A DNA stretch of 8,339 nt, taken from NCBI GenBank assembly GCA_009838595.1, contig VXRI01000014.1, forward strand, positions 1 to 8,339, in the 5' to 3' direction. The position numbers were made by a program, and so were the translations under genes. Shown here piece by piece: positions 1 to 5,791 of this stretch. Every line of letters starts with the position of its first letter. The stretch's first letter is position 1. The stretch is from Chloroflexota bacterium. GTDB taxonomy: Bacteria > Chloroflexota > Dehalococcoidia > Lucifugimonadales > JADFKI01. The notes under the pieces were generated by a model. That model searched no databases and had not been told where the DNA came from. It saw only the letters and a list, made by a program, of their open reading frames with translations.

Positions 1-536
1 CCAGCACGGTCGCTCTGCACCGCATCCCGGACTTTGCCGACAGGGGCTTCGACACGACGCTCATCGCGCTGGCAACATCGTTCGACGCAGTATGTGCCGG
101 CGCGGCATCGTTCACATTCGGAATACTTGTCAGCCGTATTCCCGTGCGCATTCTGGGCACGCTTGGCTTCGCGTTCTTGGCGATAGCGAGCGTGATGACG
201 ATTCTCGCCACAGACGATGTTACGATGTTCAGTTCAATGGCGATATTCGGGCTTGGAATTGGCGGGATGATGTTCCTGCAAAACTTCATCTGGGCAGACT
301 ACTTCGGCCGCGAGCATGTGGGCGCAATTCGCGGCTTCTCAATGCCGATAAATCTGATACTAGGCGCCGCCGGTGCGCCAATCGCCGGCTATGTGTATGA
401 CGCAACAGGCACATACAACACAGTCTGGTGGGTTGGTGTAGCCTTAATGGTCATATCTGCCCTGCTAGCTTTGTCCACCCCGCCGCCGAAAAGAGCCGCG
501 ACAGAAAGCGCGCTGGCGGAGACGGAACGGAAGTAA
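1..536 (+). CDS. MFS transporter, C-terminal half (partial, 5' end outside window)
   Basis: The reading frame is open from base 3 to the TAA at 534-536 and gives 177 residues with no start inside the window, so this is the tail of a longer protein. It contains several hydrophobic segments typical of transmembrane helices: roughly residues 35-64, a glycine-rich helix with FGLGIGGMMF, a glycine/alanine-rich helix with LILGAAGAPIAGYVYD, and a final helix VWWVGVALMVISALLAL. A short charged cytoplasmic tail follows. The loop IWADYFGREHVGAIRGF and the opening pattern H-x-I-P-x-F-A-D-R-G-F resemble the second half of 12-helix major facilitator transporters (MCT/OFA-like). It would sit in the inner membrane and move a small solute, but the substrate cannot be read from this half. 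It ends 200 bp before the nitrile hydratase genes. Nitrile or amide transport would be a guess. Confidence 0.85.
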   Translation, partial: STVALHRIPDFADRGFDTTLIALATSFDAVCAGAASFTFGILVSRIPVRILGTLGFAFLAIASVMTILATDDVTMFSSMAIFGLGIGGMMFLQNFIWADYFGREHVGAIRGFSMPINLILGAAGAPIAGYVYDATGTYNTVWWVGVALMVISALLALSTPPPKRAATESALAETERK

Positions 537-573
537 TCTCCGTTCTGATGCCCATCTCCTCGTTGTTGCGGAA

Positions 574-608
574 GGTTAGGAAGGGGGAAGAGGCGCGTAG
601 CCCTAACC
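574..608. other. Inverted repeat / hairpin between MFS gene and nitrile hydratase promoter
   Basis: GGTTAGG at 574-580 is complementary to CCTAACC at 602-608, forming a 7-bp stem around a 21-nt purine-rich loop. It lies 37 bp after the transporter stop and directly before the -35 box at 611. It could end transcription from the transporter gene, but no T-run follows, so it is not a classical intrinsic terminator. It could also be one copy of a dispersed intergenic element. Confidence 0.4.
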
Positions 609-610
609 CT

Positions 611-639
611 TTGACGATTCACCCTCATGCAAATATACT
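611..639 (+). promoter_or_regulatory. Sigma-70-type promoter of the nitrile hydratase-cobalamin operon
   Basis: TTGACG (611-616) and TATACT (634-639) each match the consensus hexamers at five of six positions and are separated by exactly 17 bp. Transcription would start near 646, giving a leader of about 90 nt before the beta-subunit ATG at 737. The -10 box lies inside a direct repeat that continues into the leader, which suggests regulation at this site. Confidence 0.65.
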
Positions 640-667
640 TCGCTTGTGAATTGCAAATTATACTTCG
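628..667. repeat. Tandem direct repeat TGCAAAT(T)ATACTTCG over the promoter
   Basis: TGCAAATATACTTCG (628-642) recurs as TGCAAATTATACTTCG (652-667). The two copies differ only by one inserted T and begin 24 bp apart. Copy 1 includes the -10 box and copy 2 covers roughly +7 to +22 of the predicted transcript. The block is AT-rich within a GC-rich region. The arrangement resembles paired binding sites for a transcription regulator, or a duplicated -10 region. No matching -35 box is found for a second promoter at copy 2. Confidence 0.6.
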
Positions 668-736
668 ACTGCTGAGCAACGCCTTATATCGGGAAGCACC
701 ATAGCAGCCATCGCATAGCCAAAAGGACAGACCACC

Positions 737-1417
737 ATGAACGGCGTTCACGACATGGGCGGAATGCACGGCTTCGGTCCCATCGACATTGAGGCGGACG
801 AGCCTGTGTTCCACAACGAGTGGGAAGGGCGGGTGTATGGCATCGTAACCGGCATCCGCGAGGAGCACGACGTGTATGGGCCGTACGGCTCGCGTCACTA
901 CATCGAGAACATCTCGCCGGCGCAGTATCTCGCAGCGAGCTACTATGAGCGCTGGATGCTTGCATTGGAAGCGGCGCTCATCAGCAAGGGCTTGCTGACC
1001 GCCGACGAACTGGACGCCAAGACGCGCCATTTCGCCGCTGCCCCGTCCGCCGAACCATCACGCCGAGACAATCCTGCCCTCGCCGCGCGTGTCCGGCAGC
1101 GAATCTATGCACCACAGCCGATCGAAGAGCAAGCTTCATCACTGCCGCGCTTTGCAATAAGTGACGCCGTCGTCGTGCGAAACATCCATCCCGTCGGGCA
1201 CACGCGCCTGCCGCGTTATGTGCGAGGCAAGCGCGGCATAGTTGAGCGCTTGTACGGCGCGCAAGGCTTTCAGGACGAACCAACGATAGCTGACCGCAGT
1301 CCGCAGCATGTGTACAGTGTAGCGTTCGATGCAGTCGAACTATGGGGCGCCAACGCAGAACCGAACCAACGCTTGTACATTGACATGTGGGAATCGTGGA
1401 TGGAAGCGGCAGAATAG
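737..1417 (+). CDS. nthB: Nitrile hydratase beta subunit (cobalt-type)
   Basis: This 226-residue protein is the beta subunit of nitrile hydratase, which converts nitriles to amides in the cytoplasm as an alpha-beta heterodimer or higher oligomer. The start MNGVHDMGGMHGFGPI is the family hallmark, followed by EPVFHNEWEGRVYGI and the helical segment YYERWMLALE (residues 69-78). The C-terminal half (about 139-225) is the SH3-like domain, with VRNIHPVGHTRLPRYVRGKRG (147-167). R53 and R157 lie where beta-subunit arginines contact the oxidised cysteines of the alpha metal site. The length is normal for the family. ATG 737 is chosen because the conserved N-terminus begins there and AAAGGA lies about 10 bp upstream. 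Beta preceding alpha is the usual order in cobalt-type clusters, unlike most iron-type ones. Confidence 0.95.
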   Translation: MNGVHDMGGMHGFGPIDIEADEPVFHNEWEGRVYGIVTGIREEHDVYGPYGSRHYIENISPAQYLAASYYERWMLALEAALISKGLLTADELDAKTRHFAAAPSAEPSRRDNPALAARVRQRIYAPQPIEEQASSLPRFAISDAVVVRNIHPVGHTRLPRYVRGKRGIVERLYGAQGFQDEPTIADRSPQHVYSVAFDAVELWGANAEPNQRLYIDMWESWMEAAE

Positions 1418-1520
1418 TTGCAGAGATTATCATTTTGTCTTTCCTAATGAGGGCTGACAGGCGAGAAGTTTAGATTGGGGAATAATTGCACATCTCAAAT
1501 TGGCAATACGGAGCAAAGCA

Positions 1521-2144
1521 ATGAGCAGAAATCACAGCGGCGAGCGCCATCCCGAACCGCAGCCTTACGCTGCGCTGCGCACCAAAGCAATCGACTCGTT
1601 GCTTGTCGAGAAAGGGCTGATTTCCACCGACGCCATCGACGCCCGCGTACAAGCGTATGAGCAAGATATCGGTCCGCTGAATGGCGCAAAGGTCGTGGCG
1701 CGCGCATGGACGGATGCCGAGTTCAAGGCGCGTCTGCTGGCGGATGGTACATCGGTAGTCGGCGAGATGGGCTTTTTCGGTGCGCAGGGCGCAGAAATAG
1801 TCGCGCTGGAGAACACGCCCGAAGTTCACAACGTCGTGGTCTGCACGCTCTGCTCGTGCTACCCGTGGCCCGTGCTGGGCTTGCCGCCGCGCTGGTATAA
1901 ATCGGACGCCTTCCGCGCGCGAATCGTCATCGAGCCGCGTGCCGTGCTGCGTGAATTCGGTCTAACGCTTGGCGACTCGATAGAAGTGCGAGTGTGGGAC
2001 AGCAACTCAGACATCCGCTACATGGTGCTGCCCGAACGCCCAAAAGGCACGGACGGATTATCTGAAGAAGAACTCGTGCCATTGGTAACGCGCGACAGCA
2101 TGATAGGCGTAGCCAAAGCCGAATCACCCACCCGCGCAGTGTAG
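1521..2144 (+). CDS. nthA: Nitrile hydratase alpha subunit (cobalt-type)
   Basis: This 207-residue catalytic subunit carries the metal-binding claw C108-T-L-C111-S-C113 followed by YPWPVLGLPPRWYK. Threonine at position 109 (CTLC, not CSLC) is the accepted mark of a Co(III) rather than Fe(III) enzyme. Tryptophan at 116 favours nitrile hydratase over thiocyanate hydrolase. C111 and C113 are expected to be oxidised to sulfinate and sulfenate. Other family features are AKVVARAWTDAEFKARLL and the C-terminal IEVRVWDSNSDIRYMVLPERPKG. The frame can be extended to a TTG at 1500, but ATG 1521, preceded by CGGAGC, gives the usual N-terminus MSRNHSGERH. The 103-bp gap after the beta gene is longer than usual inside such operons; no convincing promoter was found in it. 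Confidence 0.95.
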   Translation: MSRNHSGERHPEPQPYAALRTKAIDSLLVEKGLISTDAIDARVQAYEQDIGPLNGAKVVARAWTDAEFKARLLADGTSVVGEMGFFGAQGAEIVALENTPEVHNVVVCTLCSCYPWPVLGLPPRWYKSDAFRARIVIEPRAVLREFGLTLGDSIEVRVWDSNSDIRYMVLPERPKGTDGLSEEELVPLVTRDSMIGVAKAESPTRAV

Positions 2145-2182
2145 GTAACCGATAGCAATCGCCGCTCCAAGCGTCCCTTCCC

Positions 2183-2196
2183 CTTATGGATAAGGC
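2183..2196. promoter_or_regulatory. Perfect palindrome CCTTAT-GG-ATAAGG in the alpha-activator gap
   Basis: Two 6-bp arms separated by 2 bp lie 38 bp after the alpha-subunit stop and 51 bp before the activator start. The loop is too short for a good RNA hairpin, and no T-run follows, so an operator-like protein site is likelier than a terminator. An 8-bp palindrome GACCGGTC (2211-2218) follows nearby. Either may be chance. Confidence 0.25.
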
Positions 2197-2247
2197 TAGA
2201 ATTCGGGCAGACCGGTCCTCAAACAATATCCAGAACCGAAAGATAAC

Positions 2248-2583
2248 ATGACCAGCGAGACCCAAACCCAAGTCACAAGCATGCAAGGCGACCTAGCGCT
2301 GCCACGCAGCAACGGCGAGCCTGTCTTCGCCGCACCGTGGGAAAGTCGCGCCTTCGGCATCGCGGTAGCACTCAATGAAGGCGGCGCATACGACTGGGGT
2401 GATTTCCAGCGGCGTCTAGCGAATGAGATTGCCGCAGCGCCGTCGGATGCAGAAGGGACTGGGTATTACGAACGCTGGCTTACTTCGCTAGAAAGTCTGC
2501 TGCTCGACTACGGCATGGTAACGCAAGCCGAATTGGACGCGCGTACCGCCGTTTACGAATCCGGCGAGATTGACGATGATTAG
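2248..2583 (+). CDS. Nitrile hydratase activator / cobalt-delivery subunit (P14K/NhlE-type)
   Basis: This 111-residue protein resembles the N-terminal half of the beta subunit in this same window: GEPVFAAPWESRAFGIA matches the beta EPVFHNEWEGRVYGIV, and YYERWLTSLESLLLDYGMVTQAELDAR (73-99) matches the beta YYERWMLALEAALISKGLLTADELDAK. Such proteins form a complex with an apo alpha subunit and deliver cobalt and oxidised cysteines by swapping with the beta-bound alpha subunit (self-subunit swapping, known for Rhodococcus rhodochrous J1 and Pseudomonas putida). The third position after beta and alpha is the standard cobalt-type order. The tail is short and acidic (ESGEIDDD), whereas activators in characterised systems often end in a basic, flexible region. 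ATG 2248 is chosen with a weak GAAAGA upstream. ATG 2281 (MQGDLALPRS) is a possible alternative. Confidence 0.88.
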   Translation: MTSETQTQVTSMQGDLALPRSNGEPVFAAPWESRAFGIAVALNEGGAYDWGDFQRRLANEIAAAPSDAEGTGYYERWLTSLESLLLDYGMVTQAELDARTAVYESGEIDDD

Positions 2584-2698
2584 CGTCACGGACGGCGCAA
2601 TATACATGCGCGCAATTTCCGACATTCCCGACACACGAATACAGACTCAGGTGCGAACGATGTCGCGGACGCTGCGTCTCAAGGCGGCATACCCATGA
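2576..2698 (+). CDS. Candidate 40-residue small protein bridging activator and cobJ
   Basis: An ATG at 2576 overlaps the end of the activator gene (ATGATTAG), and the frame runs 40 codons to a TGA at 2696-2698 that overlaps the cobJ start codon (ATGA). Both junctions are of the kind used for translational coupling. The product starts MISVTDGAIYMRAISDIPD. Its second half carries four arginines and one lysine (R21, R27, R31, R34, K36) with no acidic residue. No Cys or His is present, so metal binding is unlikely. I recognise no family. It may be a coupled leader peptide that passes ribosomes to cobJ, a basic partner for the acidic-tailed activator, or a chance open frame. Confidence 0.3.
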   Translation: MISVTDGAIYMRAISDIPDTRIQTQVRTMSRTLRLKAAYP

Positions 2699-3462
2699 AC
2701 TCTGGGCGAATATATCTCATAGGGCTGGGCCCGGGCGACCGAGCACTGATAACGACCGCCGCCCTTGAAGTCTTGTCAGACTGCGACGCCATCGTCGGCT
2801 ATGACGGCTATATCGCGCAGATTCTCGATATTGTGGATGGCAAGCAAGTCGTGTCGATGCCGCTGGGCAAGGAGATGGAGCGCGCCGCCAAAGCTGTGGA
2901 ACTCGCGAGCGCTGGCAGCGCGGTCGCCGTCATATCGTCCGGCGACATCGGCGTGTACGGCATGGCGGGTCCCGTGTTTGAACATCTCGCCGCCAATGGC
3001 TGGGACGGTGAGAATCCGCAAGTCGAGGTCGTGCCGGCAGTCTCCGCGGCGCAGGCGGCGGCGTCCGTGTTGGGCGCGCCACTGATGCAAGATTTCTGTG
3101 CCATAAGCCTGAGCGACCTAATGACGCCGTGGCAAACCATTCGCAAGCGCCTGGACGCGGCGGCATACGGCGATTTCGTGATTGCGCTGTACAACCCGCG
3201 TAGCAAGCGGCGCCGCGAGCAAATCGTCGAAGCGCGTAGCCTAGTGTTGAAGCATCGCGGCGTGGACACGCCGGTCGGCGTCGTGCGCAACGCATGCCGC
3301 CCCAATCAGCAGCACTTCCTGACTACGCTCGGCGAACTCGAACAGCACTTTGAGCGTATCGACATGTTCACCACGATGGTCATAGGCAACTCCACGACAT
3401 ACATTCACGGCGGGCGCATGGTGACGCCGCGCGGATACGCCGTCTCCACGAGCGCAAAGTAG
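2695..3462 (+). CDS. cobJ: Precorrin-3B C(17)-methyltransferase (CobJ/CbiH)
   Basis: This 255-residue protein is a SAM-dependent tetrapyrrole methylase of the cobalamin pathway. It methylates C17 of the precorrin-3/cobalt-precorrin-3 macrocycle with ring contraction in the cytoplasm. The SAM-binding start IYLIGLGPGD (6-15) is followed by AIVGYDGYI (32-40), ISSGDIGVYGMAG (80-92), VVPAVSAAQAAASVLGAPL (112-130), DFCAISLSDLMTPW (133-146) and ALYNPRSKRR (164-173). These motifs together are specific to CobJ/CbiH within the methylase superfamily. Whether the pathway is early- or late-cobalt insertion cannot be told from this gene alone. ATG 2695 has AAGGCGG about 8 bp upstream and gives the standard N-terminus. 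It sits 111 bp after the activator and one base before cbiA, so it is very probably cotranscribed with cbiA. Confidence 0.93.
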   Translation: MNSGRIYLIGLGPGDRALITTAALEVLSDCDAIVGYDGYIAQILDIVDGKQVVSMPLGKEMERAAKAVELASAGSAVAVISSGDIGVYGMAGPVFEHLAANGWDGENPQVEVVPAVSAAQAAASVLGAPLMQDFCAISLSDLMTPWQTIRKRLDAAAYGDFVIALYNPRSKRRREQIVEARSLVLKHRGVDTPVGVVRNACRPNQQHFLTTLGELEQHFERIDMFTTMVIGNSTTYIHGGRMVTPRGYAVSTSAK

Positions 3463-3463
3463 C

Positions 3464-4843
3464 ATGGCGCGCGCCGCGACACCTGCAATCGTGTTGGCTG
3501 GCACTCGCAGCGGCGTGGGCAAAACGACCATCGCCACCGGCATTATCGGCGCGCTTGCGAGGCGAGGACTGCGCGTTCAGCCGTTCAAATGCGGTCCGGA
3601 CTATATCGACCCGTCGTATCATCTGATGGCATGTGGCGTGCCAAGCCGTAATATCGACACTTGGATGCTGTCTCATCAGACCGCGCTGGAGTTGTACGGC
3701 AGGGCATCACAATCCGCCGAAGTCGCCGTCGTCGAAGGCGTAATGGGCTTGTACGACGGGCATGCCAACCTGACGGAACAAGGCTCGACGGCGGAAGTCG
3801 CTAAGCTGCTGCGCGCGCCTGTCATCCTGATTGCGAACGCGGCGCGAGTGGCACGCAGTATTGCGGCGGAAGTGCTTGGCTTTCGGCAATTCGACCCGTC
3901 GGTGAACATTGCTGGCGTCATCCTCAACGGCGTGGGCAGTCCGCGCCACCTAGAGTTTTGCAAGCCGCCCATCGAGGACGCCACCGGGCTGCCCGTGCTA
4001 GGCTACATGCCGCGCCGCGAAGACCTGCGCGTGCCGGAGCGCCATCTCGGGCTGATACCCACAGTCGAAGGCGTGGTCGTGGAGAAGTGGTTCGACGAAC
4101 TTACGGCGCAAGTCGAGAGCACGATAAACCTTGACCGTCTGCTTGAAGTCGCAAAACAGGCGGATACACCGCAAGTCTCGCCAAGCGTGTTTCCCGCAGA
4201 GCCGCAGCCGCGCAAAGCACGCATTGGCGTGGCGCAGGACAAAGCTTTCAACTTCTACTATCAAGACTCGCTGGACATGCTCGAAGCGTGGGGCGCGGAA
4301 CTCGCGCCATTTAGCCCACTGGTGGACGCTGTGCTGCCCGCTGGCGTAGGCGGCGTGTACATCGGCGGCGGTTTCCCAGAGATTTTTGCCCATGAACTTG
4401 CAGCGAACGCACCCATGAAGCAGTCAATCAAGGATGCTCACGCGCAAGGGCAAGTCATATACGCCGAGTGTGGCGGGTTGATGTACTTGGGCGAGGCGTT
4501 GACTGATTTCGACGGCGAGGCGCACGAGATGGTCGGACTGATACCGGCGCGCTCATCGATGAGCAAGGGACGCCTGACGCTCGGTTACCGCGAGGTAGAG
4601 GCGCTGTCCGACGGCGCGCTGCTGGCAAAAGGCGAGACCGCGCGAGGGCACGAATTCCACTGGTCCGTAGCGGACAGCCCATCGTCTGCAGAGCAAGCGG
4701 CATATGCTGTCCGCACCCAAGACGGTCGCATCGAGGGTTTTCGCGCGGGCAATCTCACGGCTTCGTACATACACATTCACATGGGCAGTCGGCCGGGAAT
4801 GGCGCGGCGGTTTGTGGAGCGATGCGCGAATGCGCAACCCTAA
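3464..4843 (+). CDS. cbiA: Cobyrinate a,c-diamide synthase (CbiA/CobB)
   Basis: This 459-residue two-domain enzyme amidates the a and c side chains of the corrin ring using ATP and glutamine. The N-terminal domain begins with the P-loop-type motif GTRSGVGKTT (13-22), followed by QPFKCGPDYIDPSYH (39-53), which is typical of CbiA/CobB. EGVMGLYDG lies further on in the same domain. The C-terminal class I glutamine amidotransferase domain has YIGGGFPEIFA, the nucleophile C336 in YAECGGLMYLGE, and the histidine-bearing SYIHIHMGSRPGMARRF (H437, H439). Length and both catalytic regions are complete. The start lies one base after the cobJ stop, so translation is probably coupled. CbiA and CobB (hydrogenobyrinate form) are hard to separate by sequence; the pathway version is left open. 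Confidence 0.93.
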   Translation: MARAATPAIVLAGTRSGVGKTTIATGIIGALARRGLRVQPFKCGPDYIDPSYHLMACGVPSRNIDTWMLSHQTALELYGRASQSAEVAVVEGVMGLYDGHANLTEQGSTAEVAKLLRAPVILIANAARVARSIAAEVLGFRQFDPSVNIAGVILNGVGSPRHLEFCKPPIEDATGLPVLGYMPRREDLRVPERHLGLIPTVEGVVVEKWFDELTAQVESTINLDRLLEVAKQADTPQVSPSVFPAEPQPRKARIGVAQDKAFNFYYQDSLDMLEAWGAELAPFSPLVDAVLPAGVGGVYIGGGFPEIFAHELAANAPMKQSIKDAHAQGQVIYAECGGLMYLGEALTDFDGEAHEMVGLIPARSSMSKGRLTLGYREVEALSDGALLAKGETARGHEFHWSVADSPSSAEQAAYAVRTQDGRIEGFRAGNLTASYIHIHMGSRPGMARRFVERCANAQP

Positions 4844-4848
4844 AGCAG

Positions 4849-4877
4849 TTGACATCGCTTAAATGTTCGCATACCAT
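4849..4877 (+). promoter_or_regulatory. Sigma-70-type promoter of the restriction-modification genes
   Basis: A perfect -35 box TTGACA (4849-4854) is followed after exactly 17 bp by TACCAT (4872-4877), which keeps the key TA and final T of the -10 consensus. Transcription would start around 4883-4885, at or within the first possible start codon of the methyltransferase (GTG 4883). The promoter begins 6 bp after the cbiA stop codon, separating the two transcription units. Confidence 0.6.
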
Positions 4878-4882
4878 TCGTA

Positions 4883-5791
4883 GTGATAACAATTCGCCGC
4901 GGCCGACGTGGACAAGGGATAACGCTGTTGGACAACCATCTATTTCATGACGATTGCACGCGATTTCTGGCGCACACCGCCAAGGATGCGCCGCCGTTCG
5001 ATTTCACATTCCTCGACCCGCCGTTCAATCAGGGCAAGGAATATCGAAGGCACGACGACCAGTTAGATGATGACGAGTACTGGAACTGGATGCGGGATGT
5101 ATGCAAGCTCACGCTCGACCATTCGTCGCAAGGCGCGGCGATATATTTTATGCAGCGTGAAAAAAACACCGAGAATGTGCTGCGGGTGCTGCGCGAGTCG
5201 GGATGGCATTTTCAGAACCTGATTGTGTGGCGCAAGAAGACATCGGCTATTCCCAGCGAAGTGCGATACGGCAAGGCGTACCAAGTCATTGCTTTTGCCA
5301 CAAAAGGGAAGCGCGCAAGGGTGTTCAATCGATTGCGGATAGACCCGCCCGTGCCTAACGGGTACAAGCCGCGTGAAAAGGGCATGTTCGTAACCGATGT
5401 CTGGGACGACATACGGGAATTAACATCAGGCTACTACGCCGGCGATGAGGCGCTGCGCTACGATGACGGCGAGCGTGTTCACAAACAGCAATCTCCCGTA
5501 GCGCTGCTCTTGCGTATGGTACTGTCTTCCACGAACCCCGGCGACTGTGTGTTTGACCCGTTCGCCGGCACTGGAACTACGCTGGTAGTCGCATCGCAAC
5601 TGGCCCGCATCGGCATGGGCGTGGAGAAGGACAAGGTGAACTACGACTGCATCGAAGCCCGCTTGCGACACGCACGCGACGCGGATTCAGTCGTAAAGTA
5701 TCGCAAAGACTACATCCACACGCCTTCACTGAACGCAATATGGCCGGCAAGCCAAGCGGTCAACGAACCTGCGCCGATGCTGCTTGTATGA
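4883..5791 (+). CDS. DNA amino-methyltransferase (N6-adenine/N4-cytosine, beta class) of a type II restriction-modification system
   Basis: This protein of up to 302 residues has the beta-class motif order. The catalytic motif IV is D45-P-P-F48 in FTFLDPPFNQGKEY near the N-terminus, and the SAM-binding motif I is VFDPFAGTGTT (223-233) near the C-terminus. KQQSP (201-205) and VWDDI (173-177) are also typical of the N6_N4 methylase family. DPPF suits adenine-N6 methylation, but base and site cannot be fixed from sequence. It would protect the host DNA against the downstream nuclease. The start is uncertain. GTG 4883 lacks a ribosome site and coincides with the predicted transcript start, so it would have to be leaderless. 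TTG 4928 has AAGGGA 8 bp upstream (4914-4919) and gives the family-like N-terminus LDNHLFHDDCTRFL, so it may be the true start. The longest frame is given. Confidence 0.88.
   Translation: MITIRRGRRGQGITLLDNHLFHDDCTRFLAHTAKDAPPFDFTFLDPPFNQGKEYRRHDDQLDDDEYWNWMRDVCKLTLDHSSQGAAIYFMQREKNTENVLRVLRESGWHFQNLIVWRKKTSAIPSEVRYGKAYQVIAFATKGKRARVFNRLRIDPPVPNGYKPREKGMFVTDVWDDIRELTSGYYAGDEALRYDDGERVHKQQSPVALLLRMVLSSTNPGDCVFDPFAGTGTTLVVASQLARIGMGVEKDKVNYDCIEARLRHARDADSVVKYRKDYIHTPSLNAIWPASQAVNEPAPMLLV

Noticed and set aside
389..1030. 213-codon minus-strand open frame spanning the gap before the nitrile hydratase beta gene
   Set aside because: It covers the end of the transporter gene, the promoter and the beta-subunit start in antisense. 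Its translation shows no family motif and it follows from the GC-rich codon pattern of the + strand genes.
1842..1877. Thiocyanate hydrolase gamma subunit as an alternative identity for the alpha subunit
   Set aside because: The claw is followed by YPW, as in nitrile hydratase, not YPR. The beta gene is also a full-length nitrile hydratase beta rather than the split subunits of thiocyanate hydrolase.
1418..2247. Both gaps inside the nitrile hydratase cluster are 103 bp long
   Set aside because: The two gap sequences show no similarity to each other, so equal length with the chosen starts is most likely coincidence.
2584..2694. Possible cobalamin riboswitch upstream of cobJ
   Set aside because: The gap is only 111 bp, is covered by an open frame, and shows no B12-box-like sequence or the multi-helix layout needed. 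The 537-736 gap also lacks a B12-box-like match.
5740..5787. Upstream ATG 5740 as the start of the nuclease gene
   Set aside because: It would overlap the methyltransferase by 52 bp and add 16 residues with no recognisable fold element. The in-frame ATG at 5788 makes a standard ATGA overlap.
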